Assembly: GCF_000702625.1 (NCBI RefSeq)
Contig: NZ_JNIS01000001.1
Span: forward strand, 2,732,001-2,796,000
DNA length: 64,000 nt
Reading direction: 5' to 3'
Source: Exiguobacterium oxidotolerans JCM 12280
Lineage (GTDB): Bacteria > Bacillota > Bacilli > Exiguobacteriales > Exiguobacteriaceae
Below, piece by piece: positions 34,228 to 44,177 of this stretch (positions within the stretch are counted from its first letter, which is position 1; every line of letters starts with the position of its first letter). The position numbers and the translations under genes were made by a program. The notes beneath the pieces were generated by a model, which saw only the letters and a program-made list of their open reading frames with translations, did not search any database and was not told the DNA's origin.

Positions 34228-34626
34228 ATGGCAGACGTAACACGACAGTCCAAGCCACTGTTTCCGATCGGAGTCGTTCAAGAGTTGACCGCGTTATCTG
34301 CCCGGCAGATCCGTTACTATGAAGAACAGGGACTGATCAAACCGGAACGGACAGAGACGAAACGCCGCCTCTACTCGTTCAACGATGTGGATCGTTTACT
34401 GTCGATCAAGGAATATTTGGATCAGGGACTGAATATCGCAGGGATTAAAATGATTTTTGACAATGATCTCATCAAACGAGAACGCGTTGCGGAGACGGTC
34501 GTCAAGACACGTCCGGAACTATCCGATGGAGAGTTGTATAAACTCCTGAAAAATCAACTGAAGGAAGCAGGTCAACCTGGAAAAACGTCGCTCATCCAAG
34601 GTGAGCTCGGGCGTTTCTTCAAGTAA
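34228..34626 (+). CDS. glnR: Nitrogen regulator GlnR (MerR family)
   Basis: A 132-residue MerR-type repressor of glutamine synthetase and other nitrogen genes. DNA-binding region: [31 protein letters not shown]. The C-terminal tail ([23 protein letters not shown]) matches the short GlnR end that interacts with feedback-inhibited glutamine synthetase. It lies directly before glnA and has a consensus GlnR box in front of its own promoter. Confidence 0.95.
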   Translation: MADVTRQSKPLFPIGVVQELTALSARQIRYYEEQGLIKPERTETKRRLYSFNDVDRLLSIKEYLDQGLNIAGIKMIFDNDLIKRERVAETVVKTRPELSDGELYKLLKNQLKEAGQPGKTSLIQGELGRFFK

Positions 34627-34675
34627 GTACCTGTTACCATATATGAAAAACAGAATCGGAGAGGGGAACTGTTAC

Positions 34676-36022
34676 ATGACACGCCGCAACATTACACGAG
34701 AAGACATTATGAAAATCGCTAAAGCTGAGGACGTACGTTTTATTCGTCTACAATTCACAGATATCCTCGGTACAATCAAGAACGTTGAAATTCCAGTAAG
34801 TCAATTGGAGAAGGCACTTGATAATAAGATGATGTTCGATGGTTCGTCGATTGAAGGATTCGTCCGGATCGAAGAATCAGATATGTATCTCTTCCCAGAC
34901 TTAAACACATGGGTTGTCTTCCCATGGACTGAAGATGGAACAGGTAAAGTCGCACGTCTCATTTGTGACATTCACAATCCAGATGGCACATCGTTCTCAG
35001 GTGATCCACGTGGTCAATTGAAACGCGTACTTAAAGAAATGGAAGAGCTTGGTTTCTCTTCATTCAACGTTGGACCAGAACCGGAATTCTTCCTCTTCAA
35101 GAAGGATGCGGAAGGTCGTCCGACACTTGAATTAAACGACCAAGGTGGATACTTCGACCTCGCACCTGTCGATCTCGGTGAAAACTGCCGTAAAGAGATC
35201 GTCATCGAGCTCGAAAACATGGGCTTTGAAATCGAAGCATCACACCACGAAGTCGCACCGGGTCAACACGAAATCGACTTTAAATATGCGGATGCCATCA
35301 CGACTGCCGATAACATCCAAACGTTTAAACTCGTCGTTAAGACGATTGCTGCGAAACATAACCTGCACGCGACATTCATGCCGAAACCACTCTTCGGTGT
35401 CAATGGTTCAGGGATGCATGCGAACATGTCCCTCTTCAAAGGCAACGAAAACGTCTTCTTCGATGAAGAGAACAGCAACATGCAACTCTCTGACGATGCA
35501 CGCGCCTTCACAGCAGGTATCTTGAAGCACGCTCGTGCCTTCACAGCGGTCTGTAACCCGACAGTCAACTCGTACAAACGTCTTGTTCCTGGTTATGAAG
35601 CACCTTGCTACGTCGCATGGTCAGCCCGTAACCGTTCACCGCTCGTCCGAGTTCCTGCTGCACGTGGTCTTTCAACTCGAATCGAAGTTCGTTCAGTTGA
35701 CCCGGCCGCTAACCCGTACCTTGCACTTGCGACATTGCTTGCGTCAGGTCTTGACGGAATCAAAAACAACTTGCAAGCACCTGCACCGATCGACCGTAAC
35801 ATCTACGTCATGGACAAACCAGAACGTGTTGCGAACGGCATCGATGATTTACCATCAACACTCAGCCATGCACTCGAAGTACTCAAAGCAGATGACGTCG
35901 TCATGCACGCACTCGGCGATCACATCGCGGAACACTTCGTTGAGCTCAAAGAAATCGAGTGGGATATGTTCCGGACACAAGTCACGGAATGGGAACGCGA
36001 TCAGTACATGGTCTTGTTCTAA
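34676..36022 (+). CDS. glnA: Glutamine synthetase, type I
   Basis: A 448-residue enzyme that makes glutamine from glutamate, ammonia and ATP in a dodecamer. Visible motifs: [22 protein letters not shown] near the N-terminus, the metal site [11 protein letters not shown], the ATP region [12 protein letters not shown], and the substrate site [31 protein letters not shown] follows. ATG 34676 is preferred because GAGGGG lies nine bases before it and the family starts [10 protein letters not shown]; a longer frame opens at 34601 inside glnR. Codon use is more biased than in neighbours, as expected for high expression. Confidence 0.97.
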   Translation: MTRRNITREDIMKIAKAEDVRFIRLQFTDILGTIKNVEIPVSQLEKALDNKMMFDGSSIEGFVRIEESDMYLFPDLNTWVVFPWTEDGTGKVARLICDIHNPDGTSFSGDPRGQLKRVLKEMEELGFSSFNVGPEPEFFLFKKDAEGRPTLELNDQGGYFDLAPVDLGENCRKEIVIELENMGFEIEASHHEVAPGQHEIDFKYADAITTADNIQTFKLVVKTIAAKHNLHATFMPKPLFGVNGSGMHANMSLFKGNENVFFDEENSNMQLSDDARAFTAGILKHARAFTAVCNPTVNSYKRLVPGYEAPCYVAWSARNRSPLVRVPAARGLSTRIEVRSVDPAANPYLALATLLASGLDGIKNNLQAPAPIDRNIYVMDKPERVANGIDDLPSTLSHALEVLKADDVVMHALGDHIAEHFVELKEIEWDMFRTQVTEWERDQYMVLF

Positions 36023-36027
36023 GTCTA

Positions 36028-36061
36028 CTGGAAACGCCCGAATTTATTTCGGGCGTTTTTT
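36028..36061 (+). terminator. glnA terminator, left member of the flanking duplication (copy C)
   Basis: ACGCCCGAA and TTCGGGCGT around TTTA, then T residues. A second copy of the whole unit, with three changes, is at 36341-36373. Confidence 0.9.
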
Positions 36062-36340
36062 AGCGTGTGGACAAAACAACATAAAGTGATAAAAGCATCT
36101 CCCTTTTCCGTTGCTTTCCTCGGGCGAGGCGCAAGCCGTTGCTCCTTGATCCTCACGGACAATGAGCAGGGTCTTGCCTGCCTCTGACAGTGCGTTAAAA
36201 ACGCACTTTTTCCCGTAGGAGTCAACGGAAGAGCGATGCTTTTTAGACCGTCGCGCAGCCGTTTTGAAGACGAGGCGAGACAGGAAAATGCAACACGCAA
36301 GCATATCGGTATAACCCCTTCATTAGAGTTTGTCTACAGC
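36062..36340 (+). mobile_element. MITE-like element, copy C (279 bp)
   Basis: Same orientation as copy B. Ends: GTGTGGACAAAAC at the left and AGAGTTTGTCTACAG at the right. The paired core is kept with changed bases: AAAAGCATC (36091-36099) with GATGCTTTT (36235-36243), and TTCCGTTG (36106-36113) with CAACGGAA (36223-36230). The loop carries the same branched hairpin (about 36120-36187) and terminator (36189-36211) as copy B. About 150 bp of the right half of B are missing. No gene. Confidence 0.8.
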
Positions 36341-36373
36341 CTGGAACGTCTGAATTTATTTCGGGCGTTTTTT
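36341..36373 (+). terminator. Terminator, right member of the flanking duplication (copy C)
   Basis: ACGTCTGAA and TTCGGGCGT still pair along nine positions because both changes relative to the left copy create G-U pairs; eight T follow. Confidence 0.8.
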
Positions 36374-36526
36374 TTGTGAGAATTCAAATTGATGGATGCT
36401 TACATTTTTATGATTTTATCAAAAATAGGCGAGAATACGCCCACTTCTAAACGATCAGGGTGAAGCCCGAGTGAAAGTGGGAGATGAATCGCCACCCTCT
36501 CTTTCGGGTATATCCTTTGTAAGGAG

Positions 36527-37708
36527 GTGAACCTCATGTTGACTCACAAGGCCTACAAATTCAGAATTTACCCAACAAAAGAGCAGGAAATCCTGATCGC
36601 GAAGACGATCGGTTGTTCGCGCTTCGTCTTCAACCACTTCTTGGCGAAGTGGGATGAGACATATAAAGCGACAGGTAAAGGACTGTCCTACGGGTCTTGT
36701 TCGAAAGAACTCCCGTCGTTGAAGCAAGCGTTCGACTGGCTGAAGGAAGTCGATAGCACGTCTGTTCAAACGAGCGTCAAACATCTTGCTGATGCCTTTG
36801 ACCGCTTCTTTAAGAAGCAGAACGAAAGACCCCGCTTCAAGTCGAAGTGCAACCCCGTTCAATCGTACAAGACGAACATTCAAGGCAAGTCTCAACTTCC
36901 AGAAGTCTCGATCGTCGGCAACACGATCAAAATTCCAAAGCTGAAGTGGGTTCGTTTCGCCAACTCGAGGCAGGTCGTCGGACGCATCTTGAACGCGACC
37001 ATCCGGCGGAATGCTTCAGGAAAATACTTCGTCTCCCTGCTCGTCGAGCAGGAAAGCAACGAACTGCCGAAGACGGGCTCATCCGTCGGCGTCGATGTCG
37101 GATTGAAGCACTTCGCCATCCTGTCGGACGGCACGGTGTACAAGAATGACCGTTACTTCCGCTCGCTTGAGAAAAAGCTCGCACGTGAACAACGTAAGCT
37201 CTCTCGTCGTCAACGGTTGGCCTTGGACAAGAAAGTAACACTTTCCGAGGCGAAGAACTATCAGAAGCAGAAGCGGAAGGTCGCCCGCATCCACGAGAAG
37301 ATCGCGAACAAGCGAACCGATTTCCTGCACAAGGTATCGACCGAGATCGTCAAAAACCACGACGTCATCGGGATCGAGACCTTGCAGGTGAAGAACATGC
37401 AGAAGAATCGCAAGTTGAGCAAGTCCATCTCGGAGGTCAGTTGGTCGGAGTTCTTCTGCATGCTCGGATACAAGGCGGAATGGTACGGAAAGACCGTCGT
37501 GAAAGTCGGCAAGACCTTCGCCTCTAGTCAACTGTGCTCCCGTTGCGGACATCAACACAAAGACGTGAAACATCTTGGCTTGCGTGAATGGACATGCCCT
37601 AGTTGCGGCATCCATCACGACCGCGATGTGAATGCAGGACTGAACCTCAAACGAGAAGCTGAACGCCTCTTAGCTTCTTCAACCGTCGGGACGACGGGGT
37701 TAGCCTGA
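36527..37708 (+). CDS. tnpB: RNA-guided endonuclease TnpB
   Basis: A 393-residue TnpB, the ancestor-type nuclease of Cas12, which cuts DNA matching the guide carried by its element's right-end RNA. The N-terminal HTH_OrfB region starts [18 protein letters not shown]. All three RuvC acids appear intact: Asp in [11 protein letters not shown], Glu in [11 protein letters not shown] and Asp in [11 protein letters not shown]. The zinc ribbon CSRCG...CPSCG is complete. The full length is normal for functional members. AAGGAGGTG lies before the start; the in-frame ATG set fits the family N-terminus. Confidence 0.93.
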   Translation: MNLMLTHKAYKFRIYPTKEQEILIAKTIGCSRFVFNHFLAKWDETYKATGKGLSYGSCSKELPSLKQAFDWLKEVDSTSVQTSVKHLADAFDRFFKKQNERPRFKSKCNPVQSYKTNIQGKSQLPEVSIVGNTIKIPKLKWVRFANSRQVVGRILNATIRRNASGKYFVSLLVEQESNELPKTGSSVGVDVGLKHFAILSDGTVYKNDRYFRSLEKKLAREQRKLSRRQRLALDKKVTLSEAKNYQKQKRKVARIHEKIANKRTDFLHKVSTEIVKNHDVIGIETLQVKNMQKNRKLSKSISEVSWSEFFCMLGYKAEWYGKTVVKVGKTFASSQLCSRCGHQHKDVKHLGLREWTCPSCGIHHDRDVNAGLNLKREAERLLASSTVGTTGLA

Positions 37709-37784
37709 TCAATTTTCGACCGTTAGGTCGGATCACTCAGGAATCCTCCACCTCTAAGCGAAGCGTAGGTGGAGGTAGTTCAAC
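37640..37784 (+). ncRNA. Probable right-end guide RNA (omega/reRNA) scaffold of the TnpB element
   Basis: Overlaps the 3' end of tnpB and runs to the element's right end. Hairpins seen: CCGTCG/CGACGG (37683-37697), CGACC/GGTCG (37717-37730) and CCTCCACCT/AGGTGGAGG (37745-37775). By the known TnpB mechanism the bases right after 37784, including the ribosome site and start of the next gene, would serve as guide. The 5' limit is arbitrary. Confidence 0.5.
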
Positions 37785-37804
37785 TTATGAACGGAGGGAA
37801 GCAA

Positions 37805-38080
37805 ATGGAACTGAAACGAGCGGAACGTAAAATCGAAGCCCATCAGGAAGGTGCAGTGATTGGAGAAATCACATACAGCGACACGAACAACGGCATGTGG
37901 ATCATCGATCATACGTATGTCGATCCCGCGCACCGGAACCAGCAAATCGGCGAACAACTCGTTGCCGAAATCGTCAACTGGGCACGGGAAGTTAACGTCA
38001 AGATACTGCCGTTATGTCTGTTTGCGAAAAAAGAGTTTGAACATCAATCGGATTATCAGGACGTACAAGCAAATACGTGA
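37805..38080 (+). CDS. Small GNAT-family N-acetyltransferase (YidJ/YjdJ type)
   Basis: A 91-residue compact GNAT protein of the COG2388 type. The acetyl-CoA motif is MWIIDHTYVDPAHRNQQIGEQLVAEIVNWARE, with the Q/RxxGxG/A-like turn at NQQIGEQL; the C-terminal ILPLCLFAKKEF is the usual closing strand. Substrate unknown. ATG 37805 is chosen from GGAGGG six bases before; the frame is open to 37769. The TnpB element ends 20 bp upstream, so the original promoter of this gene has probably been displaced. Confidence 0.8.
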   Translation: MELKRAERKIEAHQEGAVIGEITYSDTNNGMWIIDHTYVDPAHRNQQIGEQLVAEIVNWAREVNVKILPLCLFAKKEFEHQSDYQDVQANT

Positions 38081-38084
38081 ACAC

Positions 38085-38127
38085 AAAAATCTCCTCCAGT
38101 CTCTCAAGACCAGAGGAGATTTTTTTC
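38085..38127. terminator. Bidirectional terminator after the GNAT gene
   Basis: AAAATCTCCTC and GAGGAGATTTT with flanking A and T tracts, between convergent genes. Confidence 0.85.
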
Positions 38128-38130
38128 GAG

Positions 38131-38307
38131 TCATTGTTTGTGATCCCTGACTTTCATTTTGCGAGAAACAACCATCGCGCCGAAATAGGCGACGACGTAC
38201 AACGCGACCAGTCCTTGTTTTAGCATATAGGGTAGATCCATTTGACTCGCGATCAGAAAAATCGCGCACAGCAATATCAAATAGGGTACAAACTGCTTAT
38301 TTGGCAC
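38131..38307 (-). CDS. Small two-helix membrane protein, unknown
   Basis: A 58-residue protein starting at GTG 38307 with AAGGAGGT correctly spaced; the longer frame from 38331 would use a start upstream of that site. Two hydrophobic segments (FVPYLILLCAIFLIAS and LKQGLVALYVVAYFGAMVV) are followed by a basic tail, SRKMKVRDHKQ. No family recognised. It lies 85 bp beyond the azlD stop on the same strand and may share its transcript. Confidence 0.6.
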   Translation of the reverse strand: MPNKQFVPYLILLCAIFLIASQMDLPYMLKQGLVALYVVAYFGAMVVSRKMKVRDHKQ

Positions 38308-38394
38308 ATCGGGACCTCCTTCACTATCCATTAATTTCTATTTTAAGGATAATACAAAGGATGCATCGAAACATGTTAAAGATGAATGAAGTGC

Positions 38395-38721
38395 TTACAG
38401 ATACAATCGTAGAAATGCCATGGTGACGACACCGGTCACGACCGTCCAGGATAGACTTTTGCTGAAAATTGCCACCGCCATCGTCGGTAGTGCTGCGAAG
38501 ATATGAAGCGTCGAAATCGTCGGAAACGCGTCGTCTTGCGCGATGAGTAGATTTTGAAAAAAGAGGGCACCAAGCAGGCAGACCGGAATGAACGAGAGCC
38601 ATTCCGTTACAAGGCGTGGTAACGTCAGTCCATGAAGGACAAGAAACGGTAAGACGCGTGGAATCCAAGTGACGAGTCCACACGCTAAAAAAAGAGCGAT
38701 TAATTCTGGACGGATTTCCAT
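38395..38721 (-). CDS. azlD: Branched-chain amino acid exporter subunit AzlD
   Basis: A 108-residue membrane protein with four hydrophobic segments (ALFLACGLVTWIPRVLPFLVL, then WLSFIPVCLLGALFF). It pairs with AzlC to export branched-chain amino acids or analogues. ATG 38721 is used; it overlaps the end of azlC by 22 bp, the usual coupled arrangement. The track frame extends upstream only as an unrelated overlap. Confidence 0.88.
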   Translation of the reverse strand: MEIRPELIALFLACGLVTWIPRVLPFLVLHGLTLPRLVTEWLSFIPVCLLGALFFQNLLIAQDDAFPTISTLHIFAALPTMAVAIFSKSLSWTVVTGVVTMAFLRLYL

Positions 38722-39401
38722 CGTGTGATCACGACTCCTATACTTGCACCACCGAGTGTCGCGCAAAGAACGGCGACTTCTGGAGAAAAGTAGCGCATGG
38801 TGATGTAAAGCAATAGTAAGACGATCAGTAAGAGGCAACTGTTCACGGCAATGCGGGAACGTTCTCCTTCGAACTGTAAGTACAATAAGCCGATGAACAT
38901 CGCCGTCAAGGCAAAGTCGAGACCGAAGCGCTCCGGATCAGGGAACCAACTGCCGACGAGTGCTCCGAGAACGGTTGCGACAATCCAGCTAAGGTATGCA
39001 GTCAAGTTCAGGCCATGCATGAATGACGGAGAGAGTTTGCTCTTTTGAGCAACATTCATCGCGACAGCGAACGACTCATCTGTCAGTAATGTCCCGACGC
39101 CGATCCGATCACGGATATGCCGGGTCTCAACATGCGGTGCAAGCGTCAGACTCATCAATAAGTGCCTGAGATTGACGATGAACGTCGTCAGGATGATCGC
39201 GGAAAACGGGCTGTTCAACAGCAACAGGCTCGTGATGATGAACTGGGCGGCACCGGCGTAAATGAAGACGGACATGAATCCGACTTCAAGAGGGGATAAA
39301 CCGGAGGCACGACCGACGATGCCGGCTGAAAAACCGATTCCGAGATAACCGAGAACAGTTGGTAAACAGGCTTTGACCCCTGCTTGGAATGAAGAAGACA
39401 C
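38700..39401 (-). CDS. azlC: Branched-chain amino acid exporter subunit AzlC
   Basis: A 233-residue protein with the family N-terminus FQAGVKACLPTVLGYLGIGFSAGIVGRASGLSP and helix 2-3 loop SVFIYAGAAQFI; seven to eight membrane segments. The GTG start at 39401 follows AAGGAGG. It is the first gene of azlC-azlD and is divergent from dhaK. The two-gene exporter is complete; substrate inferred from the B. subtilis system. Confidence 0.9.
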   Translation of the reverse strand: MSSSFQAGVKACLPTVLGYLGIGFSAGIVGRASGLSPLEVGFMSVFIYAGAAQFIITSLLLLNSPFSAIILTTFIVNLRHLLMSLTLAPHVETRHIRDRIGVGTLLTDESFAVAMNVAQKSKLSPSFMHGLNLTAYLSWIVATVLGALVGSWFPDPERFGLDFALTAMFIGLLYLQFEGERSRIAVNSCLLLIVLLLLYITMRYFSPEVAVLCATLGGASIGVVITRWKSVQN

Positions 39402-39492
39402 GACACAATTCCTCCTTTTTTGACATGTAAGATGAGCATAGCATCCGTACTCAGAAATGGACACTAAGTGGTCAATATTTTCATATGTTTTC

Positions 39493-39521
39493 TTGACATA
39501 AGTTTGCTTGAATTGTGGTAA
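39493..39521 (+). promoter_or_regulatory. Probable promoter of dhaKLM
   Basis: TTGACA (39493-39498) with TGGTAA 17 bp downstream; a good -35 with a weak -10, suggesting activator dependence or low basal level. Confidence 0.45.
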
Positions 39522-39568
39522 AGACTAAGTGGTAGTGCAAAAATTCGTTAGGCGAAGGAGCGTTCAAG

Positions 39569-40537
39569 ATGGATAAATTAATGCAAGATGCCAACCGATT
39601 CGTATCAGATATGGTGGAAGGTCTCGTTTTAGCTCATCCGGATTTATATGCGAAAGTCGACGGCGTCAATGTCGTAAAACGAAAAGAACCACTGAACGGA
39701 AAAGTTGCTCTCGTTTCGGGTGGCGGAAGTGGACATGAGCCAGCCCATGCTGGTTTCATTGGTGACGGGATGTTAGCTGCAGCAGTTTGTGGGGAGGTCT
39801 TCACCTCGCCGACACCAGATATGGTCCTTGAAGGAATCAAGGCAGCAGATGCTGGTAAAGGCGTACTTCTCGTCGTTAAAAACTATTCCGGGGACGTCAT
39901 GAACTTTGATATGGCGAAGGAACTGGCAGAACTTGAAGATATCGAAGTCGAGACGGTTGTCGTAAAGGATGACATCGCCATTAAAAAAGAAGAAGATCGC
40001 CGCGGTGTCGCAGGTACAGTCTTTGTCCATAAAATTGCTGGTGCGGCAGCGGCAGAAGGCAAGTCGCTTGCTGAAGTCAAAGCAATTGCCGAGAAAGTCA
40101 TCGGAAGCGTGCGTTCGATTGGGATGGCACTTTCACCGTGTTACATGCCGGAAAGCGGAAAACCTGGTTTCGACTTACATGAAGATGAGATGGAAATCGG
40201 AATTGGAATCCATGGTGAAAAAGGAATCGACCGGAAACCGGTTGCGTCCGTTGAAGCAATCGTCACGGAACTGCTCGACCGACTGACAGCAGAAGTAACA
40301 GACAAAAAAGTCGCTGTAATGGTCAATGGTATGGGTGGAACGCCGGAATCGGAACTCTACATCACCTACAAGTATGTCGCGGAACAATTACAAGCAAAAG
40401 GCTACGACATCGTCCGGCCATACGTTGGAAACTATATGACATCGCTTGAGATGCACGGTTTCTCGATTACGTTACTTCCGGTCGACGACGAGCTCGTCGG
40501 TTACCTTGACGCAAAAACGAATGCAATCGGTTTTTAA
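39569..40537 (+). CDS. dhaK: Dihydroxyacetone kinase subunit DhaK
   Basis: A 322-residue subunit that binds dihydroxyacetone covalently. N-terminal VALVSGGGSGHEPAHAGFIGDGML is the family signature; the substrate-binding His is in EIGIGIHGEKGI near residue 216. Length is normal for the PTS-dependent enzyme, which lacks a fused kinase domain. First of dhaK-dhaL-dhaM; AAGGAG lies 8 bases before the ATG. Confidence 0.96.
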   Translation: MDKLMQDANRFVSDMVEGLVLAHPDLYAKVDGVNVVKRKEPLNGKVALVSGGGSGHEPAHAGFIGDGMLAAAVCGEVFTSPTPDMVLEGIKAADAGKGVLLVVKNYSGDVMNFDMAKELAELEDIEVETVVVKDDIAIKKEEDRRGVAGTVFVHKIAGAAAAEGKSLAEVKAIAEKVIGSVRSIGMALSPCYMPESGKPGFDLHEDEMEIGIGIHGEKGIDRKPVASVEAIVTELLDRLTAEVTDKKVAVMVNGMGGTPESELYITYKYVAEQLQAKGYDIVRPYVGNYMTSLEMHGFSITLLPVDDELVGYLDAKTNAIGF

Positions 40538-40580
40538 TCAGACTAAAAATTTTTAAAAGAAATAGAAGAGGTGGATTGAA

Positions 40581-41183
40581 ATGAAGTTAACGACAGAACA
40601 GTTTCGTGAAAGCTTACTGAAGGCAGCAGCACAGATTGAAGCCCATAAAGATGAACTGACCGATCTTGATCGTGAAATCGGCGACGGTGATCACGGGATT
40701 AACATGTCACGTGGTTTTCAAGCCGTCCAAAAAGAACTAGAAGCACATGGTGAGTATGAAGATTTAGGTGATTTGTCAAAACAAGTTGGGATGACGTTAA
40801 TCAAGACGGTCGGTGGGGCGTCTGGTCCGTTATACGGAACAGCGTTCGTCAAGTTCGCCGGAGCCTTTAAAGGGAAAAAAGAAGTGGAAGGGCAAGAACT
40901 GGCACAAGCTTTTGTTGAAGCGACGGAAGGCATCAAGATGCGTGGAAAGTCTGAATTCGGTCAGAAAACAATGGTCGACATTTGGACACCTTTCCATGAG
41001 GCCTTGAGCAAAGAGGCGGATTTAAACGCTGCACTCGAACAAGCGCTCCGTGATACAAAAGAACGTGTCGCGACGAAAGGGCGGGCTTCCTACTTTGGAG
41101 ACGCGACAGTCGGCGTCCAAGATCCAGGTTCTTTATCGAGTGCACTCTTGTTACAAGAAATCGTGGAGGTGCTACATGGTTAA
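40581..41183 (+). CDS. dhaL: Dihydroxyacetone kinase ADP-binding subunit DhaL
   Basis: A 200-residue helical-barrel subunit holding ADP as cofactor. LTDLDREIGDGDHGINMSRG contains the three Asp that bind Mg-ADP; GGASGPLYGTAF and DPGSLSSALLL are conserved. It takes phosphate from DhaM and passes it to dihydroxyacetone on DhaK. It overlaps dhaM by 8 bp. Confidence 0.96.
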   Translation: MKLTTEQFRESLLKAAAQIEAHKDELTDLDREIGDGDHGINMSRGFQAVQKELEAHGEYEDLGDLSKQVGMTLIKTVGGASGPLYGTAFVKFAGAFKGKKEVEGQELAQAFVEATEGIKMRGKSEFGQKTMVDIWTPFHEALSKEADLNAALEQALRDTKERVATKGRASYFGDATVGVQDPGSLSSALLLQEIVEVLHG

Positions 41184-41541
41184 TGTAATTCTCGTTTCAC
41201 ACAGTGAAAAACTGGCGACTGGTCTAAAGGAACTGCTTGCCGAAATGGCACCGGATACACCAATCCTGCTAGCGGCCGGTTTAGCGGATGGAAGCATCGG
41301 GACAGATGCTTCGCGCATTGAAGAGACATTGAATGCGCTTGACGATGACGGTGTCATCTTGACGGATATCGGTTCTGCAACAATGAATGCGGAGTTGGCC
41401 CTTGAACTGTATAGCGGTGACAAAACGGTCCAATTCGTCGAGGCGCCGCTCGTCGAAGGGGCATTTCTCGCGGCCGTCTTGAGTGGTCAATCGAAGTCAC
41501 TGACTGAAGTCGTCGACGGATTGAAAAATGAATTCGCCTAA
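41176..41541 (+). CDS. dhaM: PTS-dependent dihydroxyacetone kinase phosphotransferase subunit DhaM
   Basis: A 121-residue IIA-mannose-type domain. The phosphorylated His is in VILVSHSEKLATGL near residue 9. Only this domain is present; the extra HPr and EI-like parts of E. coli DhaM are missing, which is usual in Firmicutes. The start at ATG 41176 follows GTGGAGG inside dhaL. Phosphate from PEP via HPr reaches DhaL through it. Confidence 0.92.
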   Translation: MVNVILVSHSEKLATGLKELLAEMAPDTPILLAAGLADGSIGTDASRIEETLNALDDDGVILTDIGSATMNAELALELYSGDKTVQFVEAPLVEGAFLAAVLSGQSKSLTEVVDGLKNEFA

Positions 41542-41561
41542 ATGATTCGCCTAAGACCGTT

Positions 41562-41610
41562 CTCCCTTCTAAGTCAGGTATCTGCCTGCTCATTTAGAGG
41601 GGAGTTCTTT
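41562..41610 (+). terminator. Terminator of dhaKLM
   Basis: CTCCCTTCTAA and TTAGAGGGGAG pair along 11 positions around an inner CAGG/CCTG hairpin, followed by TTCTTT. Confidence 0.6.
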
Positions 41611-41652
41611 GGTGTGGCATTGAGAAGGTGTATGAATTTAAAAGGGCAAAGA

Positions 41653-41699
41653 CAAAAAAAGAAGCAATTTCGAGTGATATCGAAATCGCTTCTTTTTTA
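41653..41699. terminator. Bidirectional terminator between dha and glp genes
   Basis: AAAAAAGAAGC(A)ATTTCGA and TCGAAATCGCTTCTTTTTT form a long stem with A and T tracts on either side. Confidence 0.85.
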
Positions 41700-41730
41700 A
41701 TAGAGTGGTGCAAAAGTCATCGTTGTCCGA

Positions 41731-43275
<1,545 letters not shown>

Positions 43276-43295
43276 TTAAGATACCTAATGCTCAA

Positions 43296-43997
43296 TCAAA
43301 ATAGCAGTTGATAGATGAAGACGGCGATTGCGCCTCCGATGATTGGTCCGACAATCGGAATCCATGAGTAACCCCAGTCTGATGATCCCTTACCCGGAAT
43401 CGGTTAGATCGCGTGGGCGATACGTGGACCAAGGTCACGGGCTGGGTTGATTGCATAACCCGTCGTACCACCGAGCGAAAGACCGATGACGACTACGAGG
43501 AGACCGACGATCAACGGATTGAGCCCGTCTGCGAACGTATTCGCTCCGAGCGCCAAGATACCAAAGACGAGGACGAACGTCCCGATGATCTCAGATACTA
43601 AGTTCGATCCCGTATGACGGATCGCTGGACCTGTCGCGAACACACCGAGTTTTGCGGCTTGATCTTCTGTCGCTTCAAAATGTTTCATGTAATGAAGCCA
43701 AACGAGTACTGCGCCAAGGAATGCTCCGACAAGTTGAGCAGCGATATAGATAGGTACATCTGCCCACGGTAAGTCAGAATTGAGCGCGAGCGACAAAGTA
43801 ACCGCTGGGTTCAAGTGGGCACCACTGGATGCCGCGATGTAAACACCGGTCATAACGGCGAGACCCCAAGCGAGCGTGATGACAATCCAGCCACCATTTT
43901 CAGATTTGGTTTTCTTCAGGACGACACCGGCGACGACGCCATCCCCGAGTAGGACGAGAATCAATGTTCCCATCATCTCACTAATAAAATTACTCAT
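43296..43997 (-). pseudogene. glpF: Glycerol uptake facilitator GlpF, interrupted by an in-frame stop
   Basis: An aquaglyceroporin gene of 233 codons with a TAA at codon 198 (43404-43406). Before the stop both pore motifs are intact (HLNPAVTLSLAL and AINPARDLGPRI). After it the same frame continues [20 protein letters not shown] and [15 protein letters not shown] to a TGA at 43296, exactly the missing loop and sixth membrane helix. TTA (Leu) to TAA is a single base change. The truncated 197-residue product would lack the last helix and probably not fold. It could be a strain mutation or a sequencing error. Confidence 0.85.
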
Positions 43998-44057
43998 GCA
44001 AAAACCCTCCCTTTGGATTAAAGCGAATAATGCCTTTCTATTTAAACCTAACCTGAA

Positions 44058-44073
44058 TTGATAACGTTTTCAA
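44058..44073 (-). promoter_or_regulatory. Consensus cre (CcpA) site upstream of glpFK
   Basis: Reverse strand TTGAAAACGTTATCAA fits WTGNAANCGNWNNCW at all positions. It lies 61-76 bp upstream of the glpF start, where CcpA would repress glycerol uptake in the presence of preferred sugars. Confidence 0.8.
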
Positions 44074-44141
44074 TACAAATAATTGAAATATAGGAATAGA
44101 AATTTTCAATATTTAGGTTTAAAAAAATTAGAATTGGATAA

Positions 44142-44177
44142 TAAAAAGACTTTTTCCATGATTGAATGGAAAAAGTC
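44142..44177 (-). terminator. Terminator of the DUF2227-like gene
   Basis: Reverse strand GACTTTTTCCAT pairs with ATGGAAAAAGTC and is followed by TTTTTATT; it overlaps the stop codon region. Confidence 0.8.

Larger units (their letters stand above)
36394..37784 (+). mobile_element. Solo TnpB element, IS200/IS605 superfamily, no TnpA
   Basis: Boundaries are inferred. On the left TTGAT (36389-36393), the target motif of several IS605-type elements, is followed by a structured left end with AGTGGG/CCCACTT pairings (36430-36485). On the right, the hairpin CCTCCACCT/AGGTGGAGG (37745-37775) is followed by GTTCAAC, a usual right-end form, ending near 37784. Only tnpB is present, so it could move only with a TnpA from elsewhere. 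It sits immediately after repeat copy C. Confidence 0.6.

Noticed and set aside
36025-36304. Two reverse-strand frames of 86-91 codons across repeat element C
   Set aside because: They run through the glnA terminator and the element's hairpins; the frames are not conserved in copy B, and no ribosome site is present.
37079-37618. A 179-codon reverse frame inside tnpB
   Set aside because: Shadow of a clearly coding forward gene with intact motifs.
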